DNA of 64,000 nucleotides from Hygrocybe punicea (Eukaryota > Basidiomycota > Agaricomycetes > Agaricales > Hygrophoraceae), in assembly GCA_963556145.1 (NCBI GenBank), contig OY744465.1, forward strand, positions 4,526,001 through 4,590,000, in the 5' to 3' direction. Made by a program: the position numbers and the translations under genes. A model generated the notes under the pieces. It did no database searches and was not told the DNA's origin. It saw only the letters and a list, made by a program, of their open reading frames with translations. Below, in pieces: positions 19,978 through 29,823 of this stretch. Each line of letters opens with the position of its first letter. The first letter of the stretch is position 1.

Positions 19978-22900
19978 AGAGCAGTCTGCATACTCCGGCA
20001 CAGGATGTAGGCTGCGTTGAACCTGACTGTGCGCTACCGGAAGTAAAACTCAACGCGTCCGCTCTTTCTAACGATTCCTTGACGATTTCTCTTTATCATT
20101 CTACTACGCTTATCGTTACCCTTGTGGATTGTGGATCGACGCATTGTTTCATTGACCCGGAATTTTGTTCCCTTCACAATCTTCCTATTTTTCCTACTGC
20201 TCCGAAACGCCTCCGCTTGTTTGATGGTTCCTCCGGTGGAATCATCGACAAATGTGTATCTATCTCTGTCCGTTTTTCTACTGGTGAAGTTCTAATCTTA
20301 GAATTTTTGGTCACTCCGTTGGATCCGTCTGTTTCCGCAGTTCTTGGATATAGCTGGCTCGCCAAATACAATCCGTTGATTGACTGGGTCGAGCATAGCG
20401 TTAAATTCCGTTCTTCTGATTCCGCGCCTCCGTTGTCGACTCCGGTGCCTAGCGAGGCACCACTTCCGGACCCTCCAGTACGACCTCCGTCCTCTCCGTC
20501 TACTCCGCCTGGACCTTCTTCACCATCCGCCTCGAAGCCTGACATCTCCTTTGTCAGCGCTCAAGCCTTTTTGCGTGGTTGCAAAGTACCCGGCACTCAG
20601 GTCTTCCGTATGGAAGTCCGATTACCTGACGCCACCGGTCGCTCTGCAAGCTACGGCCCTCCGGAGTCCTCCGAACCCTCCGTGGACCTTCACAATATCC
20701 CTGAAGAGTATCACGAATTCGCTGACGTCTTTAGCAAAACGAAGGCTTGGAACCTCCCTGAACACCGTCCTTACGACCTCAAAATTAATTTGGAGGATGG
20801 TGCAAAACCTCCTTTTGGCCCGATTTACTCTATTTCACCCTTAGAGCTCGAGACCCTTCGGGAATTCCTTGACAAGAATCTCCGGGCGGGTTTCGTCCGC
20901 TCCTCCCGTTCTCCCTGCGGAGCTCCCATTCTTTTCTCTCGGAAGAAAAATGGAAGTCTTCGACTTTGCGTGGATTTCCGGGGACTCAATCGTATCACGA
21001 GGAAGGACCGCTATCCTATCCCTCTTACGGCGGACCTTCTCGACGCTCCCCGGACTGCGCGCATTTACACTAAAATCGACCTTAAACACGCCTACCATTT
21101 AGTCCGGATTGCCGAAGGTGATGAGTGGAAAACAGCTTTCCGCACTCGCTATGGCTCGTTTGAATGGTTGGTAATTCCGGAAGGTCTTACTAACGCCCCG
21201 GCGGCCTTCCAACACTTCGTCAACGATATTTTTTCCGACCTCCTTGACGTCTCTGTCATTGTTTACCTTGACGACATCCTTATTTATTCCGATGACCCCG
21301 CTGATCATGTAGACCATGTCCGCGAGGTCCTCCGACGACTCCGGAAACACGGCCTCTATGCCAACGCCGAGAAGTGCTCTTTTGGCGTTGACACGGTGGA
21401 ATACTTGGGTTACATTCTTTCCCCCCAAGGCCTTTCTATGGATCCTGCCAAGGTCCAAACTATCCAGGATTGGCCGGAACCCCGGAAGATCAAAGATGTT
21501 CAATCCTTCCTTGGATTCGCCAATTTTTACCGGCGTTTCATTCCGGACTATTCCTCCATCACTATTCCACTTACCCGGCTCACTCGTAAAGGGTTACAAT
21601 GGAATTTCGATGATAAGTGTCGTTCCGCCTTCAATGACTTGAAATCCGCTTTCATTTCCGCCCCAATCCTTTCCCATTGGTCACCCGAGTTTGACACTCT
21701 GGTGGAGACTGATGCTTCCGATTACGCCGTTGCTTCCATTCTCTCCGTACGCCATCCTGACGGTGAAATTCATCCGGTTGCTTTCCGGTCTCGTACCCTT
21801 TCGGACTCGGAGTTGAACTACGATACCCATGACAAGGAACTCCTTGCCATCTTCGACGCTTTCACTGCCTGGCGGCATTATTTGGAAGGTACTGCTACTC
21901 CGGTCGACGTTATCACCGATCACAAAAATTTGGAGTACTTCTCCACCGTCCGCTTGCTTACCCGCCGTCAAGCCCGCTGGTCGGAGTTCCTTTCCCGCTT
22001 CAACTTTGTTATCCGCTTTCGCCCAGGCAAGCTTGGCACTAAGCCCGATACCCTTACTCGACGCTGGGACGTCTACGCTAAAGGGGGAGATAGCGACTAC
22101 GCCAAAGCCAATCCTCACAATTTCCGCCCTGTTTTTGGGCCGGAACAATTGGCTTCGTCCCTCCGAGCGACTTCCCTCGAAGATGTAGTCCTTGGCGCCG
22201 GATTCACCATAGACGTCGATTCCCTTCACTCCGATATCATCTCCGGACTACAGGTTGATCCTATTGCCTCCGGACATGTTTCCCGTACCACCTCCGGCCC
22301 AGATCCTCGATGGTCTATCGACGATTTAGGTTTTCTACGCCTTGATAATCGTATCTATGTCCCCGATGTCAATGACCTACGACTCCGGATTTTGCGTTCT
22401 AAACATGATCATCCTACTGCAGGACACTTCGGGCAAAATAAGACTCTCGAAATCATCCGGCGGGAATACACCTGGCCCGGACTCCGGACTTTTGTCCGTG
22501 ATTACTGCAAGTCTTGCACAACCTGCGCGAGATCCAAAACCCCTCGGCATCGTCCTTACGGATTGCTTAAGCAGCTCCCTATTCCGGAGAAACCATGGAA
22601 TTCAATTTCCATGGATTTCATCGAACAACTTCCGGACTCCGAAGGATTTACGGCCATCCTAGTTGTGGTTGACCGTCTTTCCAAGCAAGGGATCTTTATT
22701 CCAACTTACGATACGATTACTTCCCCCCAACTCGCACATCTTTTCCTTATTCACGTTTTTTCTAAGCACGGAGTTCCTAGTCACGTCACCTCCGATAGAG
22801 GCACGGAATTTGTTTCCCATTTTTTCCGGTCTCTCGGAAAGGCCCTCGACATGAAACTCCACTTTACCTCCGGTTATCATCCTGAAGGCGATGGCCAAAC

Positions 22901-23687
22901 GGAACGCGTCAATCAAACCCTTGAGCAATATCTCCGCGTTTATTGCAATTATCAGCAAGATAATTGGTCGTCCCTCCTTCCTCTTGCGGAATTTGCTTAC
23001 AACAACGCTCCAAACACCACTACCGGAGTTTCTCCTTTCTTTGCCAATAAAGGTTACCACCCTAACCTTTCCGTTCACCCGGAGCGCGACCTCTCCTCCG
23101 CCCACGCACGAAAATTCGCTGTGGACCTCGATGAGTTACATCAACAACTTCGACAAACCATCTCTGAGGCACAACAACGTTATCAACACTACGCGGACTT
23201 GAAGCGCGCTCCGCCTCCGAACTTCAAGGTTTCGGATTCCGTCTACGTCAAAGCTGAGCATTTCCGGACTACTAGACCCTCCAGGAAACTTTCTGAGAAG
23301 AACTTGGGGCCTTTTGAAGTTATTGCTAAGGCCGGTACTCACTCATATACCCTCCGTCTTCCGGAGGCTCTCCGCTCTGTTCACCCGGTCTATCATGTCT
23401 CTCAGCTCGAACCGGCGACTCCGAATACCATTCCTAACCGTGTCCAACCTCTGCCTCCTCCGATCGTTGTCGACGGAGAACCGGAGTTTGAGATCTCCGA
23501 AATACTCGATTCCAAGATCGACAACCGCCGTCGTGCTTGCAAGCTACTGTACCTTGTACGTTGGGAGGGCTACGAAGGCACTGACGAAGAAACTTCTTGG
23601 ATCTTGGCCTCCGAACTTGGACATGCTACTGAGCTTGTTTCGGACTTTCACTCCGCTTATCCTTTGAAACCGGGCCCGTCCTATTAA
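19974..23687 (+). CDS. Pol polyprotein: protease, RT, RNase H, integrase, chromodomain
   Basis: About 1237 residues after the frameshift. In order: an aspartic protease (TLVDCGSTHCFIDPEF); a reverse transcriptase with VDFRGLNRITRKDRYPIP and the catalytic YLDDILIYSDD; an RNase H (VETDASDYAVASIL, HDKELLAIFDAF); and an integrase with an HHCC zinc region (CKSCTTCARSKTPRHRPYG) and a DDE core (SMDFIEQLPDSE, TSDRGTEFVSHF, GDGQTERVNQTLEQYL). The C-terminal chromodomain carries KLLYLVRWEGYEGTDEETSW. Chromodomains of this type are thought to steer integration to marked chromatin. No stop or frameshift is seen. Translation probably starts by frameshift from Gag because no ATG precedes the protease. Confidence 0.95.
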   Translation: MESSLHTPAQDVGCVEPDCALPEVKLNASALSNDSLTISLYHSTTLIVTLVDCGSTHCFIDPEFCSLHNLPIFPTAPKRLRLFDGSSGGIIDKCVSISVRFSTGEVLILEFLVTPLDPSVSAVLGYSWLAKYNPLIDWVEHSVKFRSSDSAPPLSTPVPSEAPLPDPPVRPPSSPSTPPGPSSPSASKPDISFVSAQAFLRGCKVPGTQVFRMEVRLPDATGRSASYGPPESSEPSVDLHNIPEEYHEFADVFSKTKAWNLPEHRPYDLKINLEDGAKPPFGPIYSISPLELETLREFLDKNLRAGFVRSSRSPCGAPILFSRKKNGSLRLCVDFRGLNRITRKDRYPIPLTADLLDAPRTARIYTKIDLKHAYHLVRIAEGDEWKTAFRTRYGSFEWLVIPEGLTNAPAAFQHFVNDIFSDLLDVSVIVYLDDILIYSDDPADHVDHVREVLRRLRKHGLYANAEKCSFGVDTVEYLGYILSPQGLSMDPAKVQTIQDWPEPRKIKDVQSFLGFANFYRRFIPDYSSITIPLTRLTRKGLQWNFDDKCRSAFNDLKSAFISAPILSHWSPEFDTLVETDASDYAVASILSVRHPDGEIHPVAFRSRTLSDSELNYDTHDKELLAIFDAFTAWRHYLEGTATPVDVITDHKNLEYFSTVRLLTRRQARWSEFLSRFNFVIRFRPGKLGTKPDTLTRRWDVYAKGGDSDYAKANPHNFRPVFGPEQLASSLRATSLEDVVLGAGFTIDVDSLHSDIISGLQVDPIASGHVSRTTSGPDPRWSIDDLGFLRLDNRIYVPDVNDLRLRILRSKHDHPTAGHFGQNKTLEIIRREYTWPGLRTFVRDYCKSCTTCARSKTPRHRPYGLLKQLPIPEKPWNSISMDFIEQLPDSEGFTAILVVVDRLSKQGIFIPTYDTITSPQLAHLFLIHVFSKHGVPSHVTSDRGTEFVSHFFRSLGKALDMKLHFTSGYHPEGDGQTERVNQTLEQYLRVYCNYQQDNWSSLLPLAEFAYNNAPNTTTGVSPFFANKGYHPNLSVHPERDLSSAHARKFAVDLDELHQQLRQTISEAQQRYQHYADLKRAPPPNFKVSDSVYVKAEHFRTTRPSRKLSEKNLGPFEVIAKAGTHSYTLRLPEALRSVHPVYHVSQLEPATPNTIPNRVQPLPPPIVVDGEPEFEISEILDSKIDNRRRACKLLYLVRWEGYEGTDEETSWILASELGHATELVSDFHSAYPLKPGPSY

Positions 23688-23697
23688 TTCTGTCTAT

Positions 23698-24552
23698 TTA
23701 CGATTTTCGCGGACTAATTTCAAGGTTTCCTCCTTTCCCCAAAAAATCCCCCTCTTCCCACTCCGTTTCCGTCTCCTCCGGCGCGATGTCCTCGGACTCC
23801 GGAGTGTACTTCCGGAGCTCGTATGAATTATCTCTGAGGAACTCTAAGTTCCTCAGATGGTCGGCCCATTGAGCCGCATGTTCGCGGAGATCCTCCACGG
23901 TGTCCCATACCCCCTCGCATGCCTCCGCGACCCGTCCCAACATCGCCGTGTTTTCTTCTGTCGCCCGGAGCAGCTTGTGAAGAAGCTGCTCCGTCCTCGT
24001 CAGCGGTTTCTTTACCGCGGGCTCCACTCCGCGGTACTCCGATCCGGATTCCTCCTTTTCCTCCTTTTTCTTTTTCTTCTTCACTCCACCCTCTTCACCA
24101 TCTACCTCGCATCGCGCTTTTCTCTTCTTGCATGCATCGCAACTCCGCGCCTTTCCGGACGCGGGCCACACGCAGTTTTCCCGGCGTTCCGCGCACGCCT
24201 TGCATTGTACGGCCCTGCTTCTGTAGTCAACTCCGGTCTTTCATTTATGTGCCTTTGCTTACCCGTCTCTTTTTCTCTTCCCCTTCTCCGCACTTGAGGG
24301 CCCTTCCTCCGCCGCCTCCACTTTCTTTTTCTCCTCCTCCGCCGCCGTTTTCTTCTTCATTTCCTCCTCCACCCTTTTCATCGCCTCCGCCTGGATCTTC
24401 TGTCTCCTCTCCTCTTCCGCCTTCTTCCTCTCGTCCTCCGCTTTTCTCCGTTCTTCTGCCTCCTCTTTCGCCCTCATTTCGGCGAATTCGCGCTCCATCT
24501 CCTTGATGCGCGCGGCTATCTCTTGCGAGGACGATAATTGTGAGGACGACAT
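23698..24552 (-). CDS. Antisense spliced gene in chromovirus: coiled coil plus Zn2Cys6-like cluster
   Basis: The ATG is at 24552 and the stop at 23698, between the pol stop (23687) and the 3' LTR. Exon 1 (24552-24263) encodes a Glu/Lys/Arg-rich coiled coil (EMEREFAEMRAKEEAEERRK) and a basic end (KGKRKRD). A 42-nt intron (24262-24221, GTAAGC to TACAG) joins in frame to exon 2 (24220-23698), giving about 270 residues. Exon 2 begins with two cysteine sets, CKACAERRENC and CDACKKRKARC, spaced C-x2-C-x6-C-x10-C-x2-C-x6-C, which is the fungal Zn2Cys6 spacing. Basic and acidic stretches follow, with a helical C-terminal region. This resembles fungal regulators and similar proteins scattered in Agaricomycetes. 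A role in controlling the element is inference. Confidence 0.75.
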
Positions 24553-24659
24553 TTTTTGGATTGTCTCCTGGCCAGGAGTTTGTTTTATACCATAGGCCCT
24601 CCGCTTTGAACTCCGCTGCGGTTCTCCCTTTGTTCCACAGGCGTCTCAAGGGTTCGACG

Positions 24660-24674
24660 CTAAGGGGGAGATAC
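24660..24674 (+). other. Polypurine tract of chromovirus
   Basis: AAGGGGGAGATAC immediately precedes the 3' LTR at 24675. Confidence 0.7.
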
Positions 24675-25229
24675 TGTCATATCCCATGCAGCTCCGCCGG
24701 ATTCCGACGAACTCCGCTCCGGACTTTTCCGCCGACTTATCTTATCTTATCTTATCTTATCTTCTCGCGTACGTTATTGTTCTTCTCTTGTTAATTACTA
24801 TTCTTCCCCATCTCCGTTTACTCCGACCTCCTTTTCTCTTCCTCCCCTTTGTTTACTTGTCACCGTACATAGCAACCTTTTATCCCTTTTATTTTCTTCC
24901 GAACTCCGGTCCTCTTTCCGGAGTTCATATTGTCTTCACGTCTCCAAGGACATGACAATTAGTCTACCAAGTATATAACTAGAACTACAATGTTCTGTAA
25001 CTCCGTTCAGAAAATCAACTTGAGTTCCTTATTTCTTACCCACTCTCAAACTTAAGGCTTTCCCTTAAGCTCATTAGTTATCTTAATACTTAGTCCGGAA
25101 CTCCGGACTAACTCCGCTCCGTCCACGTCTTCTCAATACGACTTAAGGAAGTAGTGAACCTACTTCAAGAGTTGACGTCTCCGCTCCTCCGAAGAACTCC
25201 GATCCTTCCGGAGTTGCACGCCTCTAACA
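24675..25229 (+). repeat. 3' LTR of chromovirus
   Basis: 555 bp, read as identical to 18204-18758. Flanked on the right by GTTTT. Confidence 0.95.
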
Positions 25230-25279
25230 GTTTTCTTCAGTACCACCTCATCATCTCCCACCCGCCTCTACTCCTCTCA

Positions 25280-25505
25280 GCACGATGACCATTGCTACTA
25301 CAATGACAACAACAGTGCCAATAACAACAATGGCAGTGATAACCACAACCACAAAGCCACTATGACAAATGACCAGACACAGATGACAAATACTGATGCA
25401 GCAGCACGGCAATGGTAACAGCAGTGGCCAGGTGGCAGTGGTGGTAGCTGTAAGTAGTGGTGGCAGCAGCAGCAGCACGACAGCAGTAGCAAAATGTACT
25501 GTATA
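25280..25505. repeat. Trinucleotide-rich low-complexity sequence
   Basis: ACA/CAG/GGC-type triplet-rich sequence, including GGCAGCAGCAGCAGCAC. It has the same character as the triplet arrays inside the hAT elements downstream, but no terminal repeats were found here. Confidence 0.45.
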
Positions 25506-25818
25506 AATTGGCCCAGAATAATAAATAACATGTACCCCATTTATCTGTAATATGGAAAATAAATAAATATAAATGTAATATAAATTGAAACTAAAGGGCA
25601 AGTGAGCCAGTCGACCAGTACTGAACCAGGGGAGGCTCAGTACTGATTTATCATAACGTCCATAGTAGTGTCATGGAACCGAACTAAAAATTTCCCGGTT
25701 TCAGCGAGCTTGTTTAGGCGGGTACTGATCGGCATTTGCCGGGAGGCTTGAACTTTCGTGTTGCAGCACCACATAATAGTTTCAGCACAAATTACCTCGA
25801 ACATTTCAAGTGTACAAG

Positions 25819-26680
25819 ATGGGTGAGTATAACTCATTGCAAGCGTCATTCAACGCTGACGCTGCCATGTAGTCCGTTATGCCGCAGCGGCTGTCGCCAC
25901 AAATCCCGAAAAAAGTGTGCATACCGAGTCTGGGATTTATCGATGCTAACTAGCATTCCATATAGCCTCTCGTGCTCGTGGGGAGTATCTACGAACGCAC
26001 TTTAAGAATATGCGCGAAGTTGCGGCTGCACTGACTGGTGAATCTTTCTCGAGAGTAGATTCAAAATTTTAACATCTACTCACAAATTGCTGAAATAAAG
26101 GTCTGAAACTCACAAAAGCTTACTCCTACCTTAGCGACGTGAAAGACCACAAACAAGTCATTCCTTTTCGGCGGTTTTCTGGTGGAGTGGGACGGGCTAG
26201 TCAGGCCAAGCAGTTCAAAGCTACACAAGGTGTGTCATACAGTATTTTGCGTAAGATCGGTCATTTCAGCGACATCTACACGGAAACGCAGGACGATGGC
26301 CCGAGAAATCGGTTCAATTCATGCTGCGCCTCCTGAAGAACGCTGAGTCAAATGCAGACGCAAAAAATCTCGATCTTGATGACCTCCTCATCAAAAGCAT
26401 TGTTGTCCAACAGGCTCCTGTGCGTCTTTTCTCCCACTCTGGCTGCATAACCTTTCTTGATGGTCGCAATTTATAGAAAACTCGTCGACGCACGTACCGT
26501 GCCCATGGTCGCATTAATCCATATCAAGGTCACCCAACTCACGTAGAAATCATCCTTGCCGTCGGGGAAACGGAGGTCGAAAGGAGCAAGGATAAAGATG
26601 TTGTCGCCACTACTTCGCTATCGGGGTTGAACAGACGACAAGTGGCGAGAAAGCGGATTGAGGCTGCTCGGACTGCATAG
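25819..26680 (+). CDS. RPL17: 60S ribosomal protein uL22 (RPL17), six exons
   Basis: The exons are 25819-25822, 25873-25914, 25966-26037, 26101-26229, 26292-26419 and 26477-26680. Together they make 579 nt, or 192 residues plus TAG. All five introns have GT-AG ends, and the second carries a clear GCTAAC branch site. The product starts [16 protein letters not shown] and contains [57 protein letters not shown] and ends [10 protein letters not shown], typical of eukaryotic L17. It lines the polypeptide exit tunnel of the large subunit. The first exon encodes only ATG plus one base, as in many fungal ribosomal protein genes. There are no lesions, so it looks functional despite lying 0.6 kb from a young retrotransposon. 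It is the only clear housekeeping gene in the window. Confidence 0.95.
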
Positions 26681-27818
26681 GTATGCAGTTGCTGTTCATC
26701 CAGGTGAAGGCCGAAGCAATAAGGACCACAGTAAAGGCATCTTCATGCATAAATGAGGGATAAATCAGCTACAAGCTCTCGTGACATACAACTCGAAAGT
26801 GGGATGCTTTCCGTTACAGCGTTTTCGGAAATCCGTCGCGTGAAAAAATAAAATAAAATAAAATATTCGGTGGCGCATGTATAGGGTAGCACATCATGTG
26901 ACTGAATTATTTTGCTTGAAAAGATTACTGATATCTAATCAAGCTCTCAGTTTTTTGGTGAAAGAGATAACCGAATGCGGCCTTGCGACCCTTGCCCTGA
27001 AACAGCGGCAAGGCCCGGAATTTGATAAGTATGTAATACACAAGAAGAAACGGTGCGGTGCTAAAAGCTAAAGGAAATTGGTAGGGGAGAGGAGTAAAAG
27101 GTGTGGAGTAAAAGAAGGGTTCCGAGTCCTAAAAGTATTTTTAGGTCTCAGTCTTATATGGACCTGACGCGCCAATTTGCACTGGCCATCTATCGTCGCA
27201 GCAAATGCCGATTTGTTTATTGTCCACTTTTGGTCGTCTCTTCCCTGTTATTTCTGAGAGTTGACAATCGTTTCCCCAAGATGTACAAGGGCTGGTAAAT
27301 CTCAAATTTGTCATAACAAAACCTTTTGCGGTATGTATTTGTCATTTGTCATTATTTCCGAGTCATAAAAGTATTTCGCTTGGGATGAACACTCAGGTCG
27401 CTGTCCCCTCACTCGCCACTCTTCTTGTCTTTCCGCAATCAGACGTGCCCAAGTTATGAAAGATGGATGTGATGGAGAGTTGGATAGCTGAGCTGGACCC
27501 CTGCTGTTGCGTGTAGATCGGCCATTAGCCCGCCCCTTGTCTTTCACTGCACAAGTGTGCTGCCATGTCAATTGACTTCGGTTCCACTCTTGCGTGGTAA
27601 GATGACTCTGGGGGAGTGTCTGATGTACCTGGTTGGTGTTGGAATTGTGTTATTGTAAGTGTTTTCACTCAATGTTATGGTCACAAATAAATTGGTGTGG
27701 AGAACGTATGTCAATATCACAGCTAAGTGAGAGAATAGCTGTACTATTGCTAACCAATTTCCATTTTGTTCAGGGCAACTCTCTTTGCCGCCTGGCTCTC
27801 GTCATTGTATCCAACCCT
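26681..27818. other. Intergenic region downstream of RPL17
   Basis: No coding potential or element ends recognised. It includes an AAAAT-type A-rich run at 26845-26865. The RPL17 3' untranslated region and terminator are presumably here. Confidence 0.4.
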
Positions 27819-29045
27819 TCATTTGAGTGTTGGCTTCACATCAGCTATCGGTATCGATGAACGTTTCCTCGTGGCATCCTGTTCACTCAAATTTTAGTAT
27901 GAACCTGTTTGTTCAGCTATATCATATGTACCTGAGTGAATGTGCTATCAAGCAATGCAATTGCATGGAGCACTGTTAGCATCTTGAAGTTGTGGCCCTT
28001 GAGCGGAACAGTTACGAATGCCATCTGGATTTCCACAATGTCTCCGATGCGGATGGTCTGTGGCTTTGCGTCTTCGTAACTGAATGTTTCAAGTGGTCAG
28101 TAATGTATCAGGTGCATCATTTGTCTTACCTCCTATTTCCCTCTTCATTGACATGACAGTTGTAGTAACAGACAATATTTTCTTCACTGTGGATATAATT
28201 GGATTTCGCCATTTCCTCCAGAATTCCGTGAGGGTCAATGGCATTGTGAATGGTATATGCACCATCTGCAGTGCATCTCGTTTGGGTGTAAAATATTGGT
28301 TCGAAACGTCAAGGGCATGATGCCCTGCATGCGTCCCCACACTCCATCCCTCGAGTTTTCCGGCAGGAAACTGTCGATGAAAATGTGAGTATATTTCTTG
28401 AGCCGCTGTCATGGCTTCAGTGAAAGCTATAGTTCCTGCGCCTGTTATCGAAAGGCCCTGTCTGATAAATTTATAGCGTGCTGGTGTAACACTGTTCCTG
28501 TGTTCAAAAGGTCTATTTCAAGTGCAATTAATTGTCCCACTCACGAAGGCTTTTCCAAGACCGGTGGGAGATCTACATCACAGATGATACCACAGACTGT
28601 GAATACAACCTCCTCCACAGCACCTCGTTCTTGGTCTCCCTTTGGTGCCCCAACAATTCGCCAGGTTGATGGTTGTTCTGAGGTCATTATCTCGACTGTA
28701 TGTGTCCAATTGTTTACCCGCAATGCTGGTGTTAGGCATTGATATTTTCCCGCCGAACTAGGTTGTTACACACCTTGATTACATTGGCCAGCTGACAATT
28801 GCCATCTGTGCGATCCTCCTCAGCAGCCATCTTTTCCAGTGCGTTGCCTATGCATGTGTAAGCATTTGGGCAATAGTCATGCGGCATAGTTCACTCACGG
28901 GCACCTTGCAGATCGTAATATTCATCCATTGCCTTTGAAGCAGCTTGGCCACTTGATTCCACAACTTATGACGGGATTTTAGACTGTTCTGCCTCTGTTC
29001 ACATGCTCTGGCTTCACGATAGGCTGTTTCATCTTTACATTTCAT
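27819..29045 (-). CDS. Multi-exon gene of unknown function
   Basis: A minus-strand gene with its probable ATG near 29045 and TGA at 27821-27819. Exons joined by about 50-nt introns read in order: ETAYREARAF, VESSGQAASKAMDEYYDLQG, NALEKMAAEEDRTDGNCQLA, RVNNWTHTVEIMTSEQPSTW, GAVEEVVFTVCGIICDVDLP, ARYKFIRQGLSITGAGTIAF, GWSVGTHAGHHALDVSNQYF, TLTEFWRKWRNPIISTVKK, IRIGDIVEIQMAFVTVPLKG and the end KRSSIPIADVKPTLK. The splice junctions keep frame, so the gene looks intact. It resembles a large family of uncharacterised Agaricomycete proteins that I recognise but cannot assign a function. The exact start is uncertain. It is divergent from the gene at 29824. Confidence 0.6.
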
Positions 29046-29823
29046 TTCCACTTACTGTGCCGAGGGATTAGCCATCAGACTCCATCAATTTGGATTTTTA
29101 ATGCACAACTTCGATATCCTTTGGCCAATTGTCAGTGGCGCTGGGTCGCATTGGTGGGTGTTCCATCTATTATGCCTCCACTTCTCCTTTATCCCGTCAT
29201 TGATTTCCACTGTTTTGCCTACAGGGCTTCTCTCGTGCAAAGCATCTACAAGCCCGCACCCCCAATTGCAATGGTTCAGAGGCTCAAGCCTTGCATCGGT
29301 GGTGTTTGCCACTTCATTAGGTGGTCCCATGCCAGTATTCACTCATGGTCCAGTATCAAGCCTCGTTTTGAATGATCTATCCTACACATCCGAAGTTGTG
29401 CGTGATACATATGCATGAAAGACTATCATATAGGATTATATTGTGAAGGTGTAAATAGTATAATATACTTTTCTTTTTTTGGTCGTAGTCATGGACAACA
29501 GGCATTTCCCGGGCCATCACCAGCTTTATTTGTCTTCTCGTCTTTGCTTTCAGCGACCTCCATGTCTGTGGCATTCATCGTACATCTGGTGGCATTCATG
29601 GCATGTCATGGAGTCTTAGGACCATTGCATGCAGAGATGTGGGGCCAGGGACGGATCATGGTGAGGTGGATTTGTGGCACGTTGGATTCTATCTTCGTGC
29701 TGGTTTGTTTTCACAGCTCTACACAGTGATTCTGTGTATAAAGGCACTGACAATTTTATTTAGTGCATTTCGCACAACTGCAACTCTGTCCGTTCCACAA
29801 AGCTTTACTGCATACTGCCCTTT
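29046..29823. promoter_or_regulatory. Shared upstream region of a divergent gene pair
   Basis: About 780 bp separate the starts of the two uncharacterised genes. No convincing TATA or conserved site was identified. Short open frames here are not supported. Confidence 0.35.

Larger units (their letters stand above)
18204..25229 (+). mobile_element. Intact Ty3/Gypsy chromovirus, Tf1-like
   Basis: This is a 7026-bp element with two 555-bp LTRs that I read as identical, flanked by the 5-bp duplication GTTTT (18199-18203 and 25230-25234). Gag and Pol are uninterrupted. A self-complementary primer-binding site follows the 5' LTR, a polypurine tract precedes the 3' LTR, and an antisense spliced gene lies between Pol and the 3' LTR. 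The integrase has a C-terminal chromodomain, placing it among chromoviruses. Identical LTRs and intact CpG-rich coding regions indicate a very recent insertion. It is the only element in the window that could be autonomous without repair. Confidence 0.95.

Noticed and set aside
26700..27580. Short frames between RPL17 and the next gene as small genes
   Set aside because: None exceeds 90 codons, no splice pattern or motif supports them, and composition is that of intergenic DNA.
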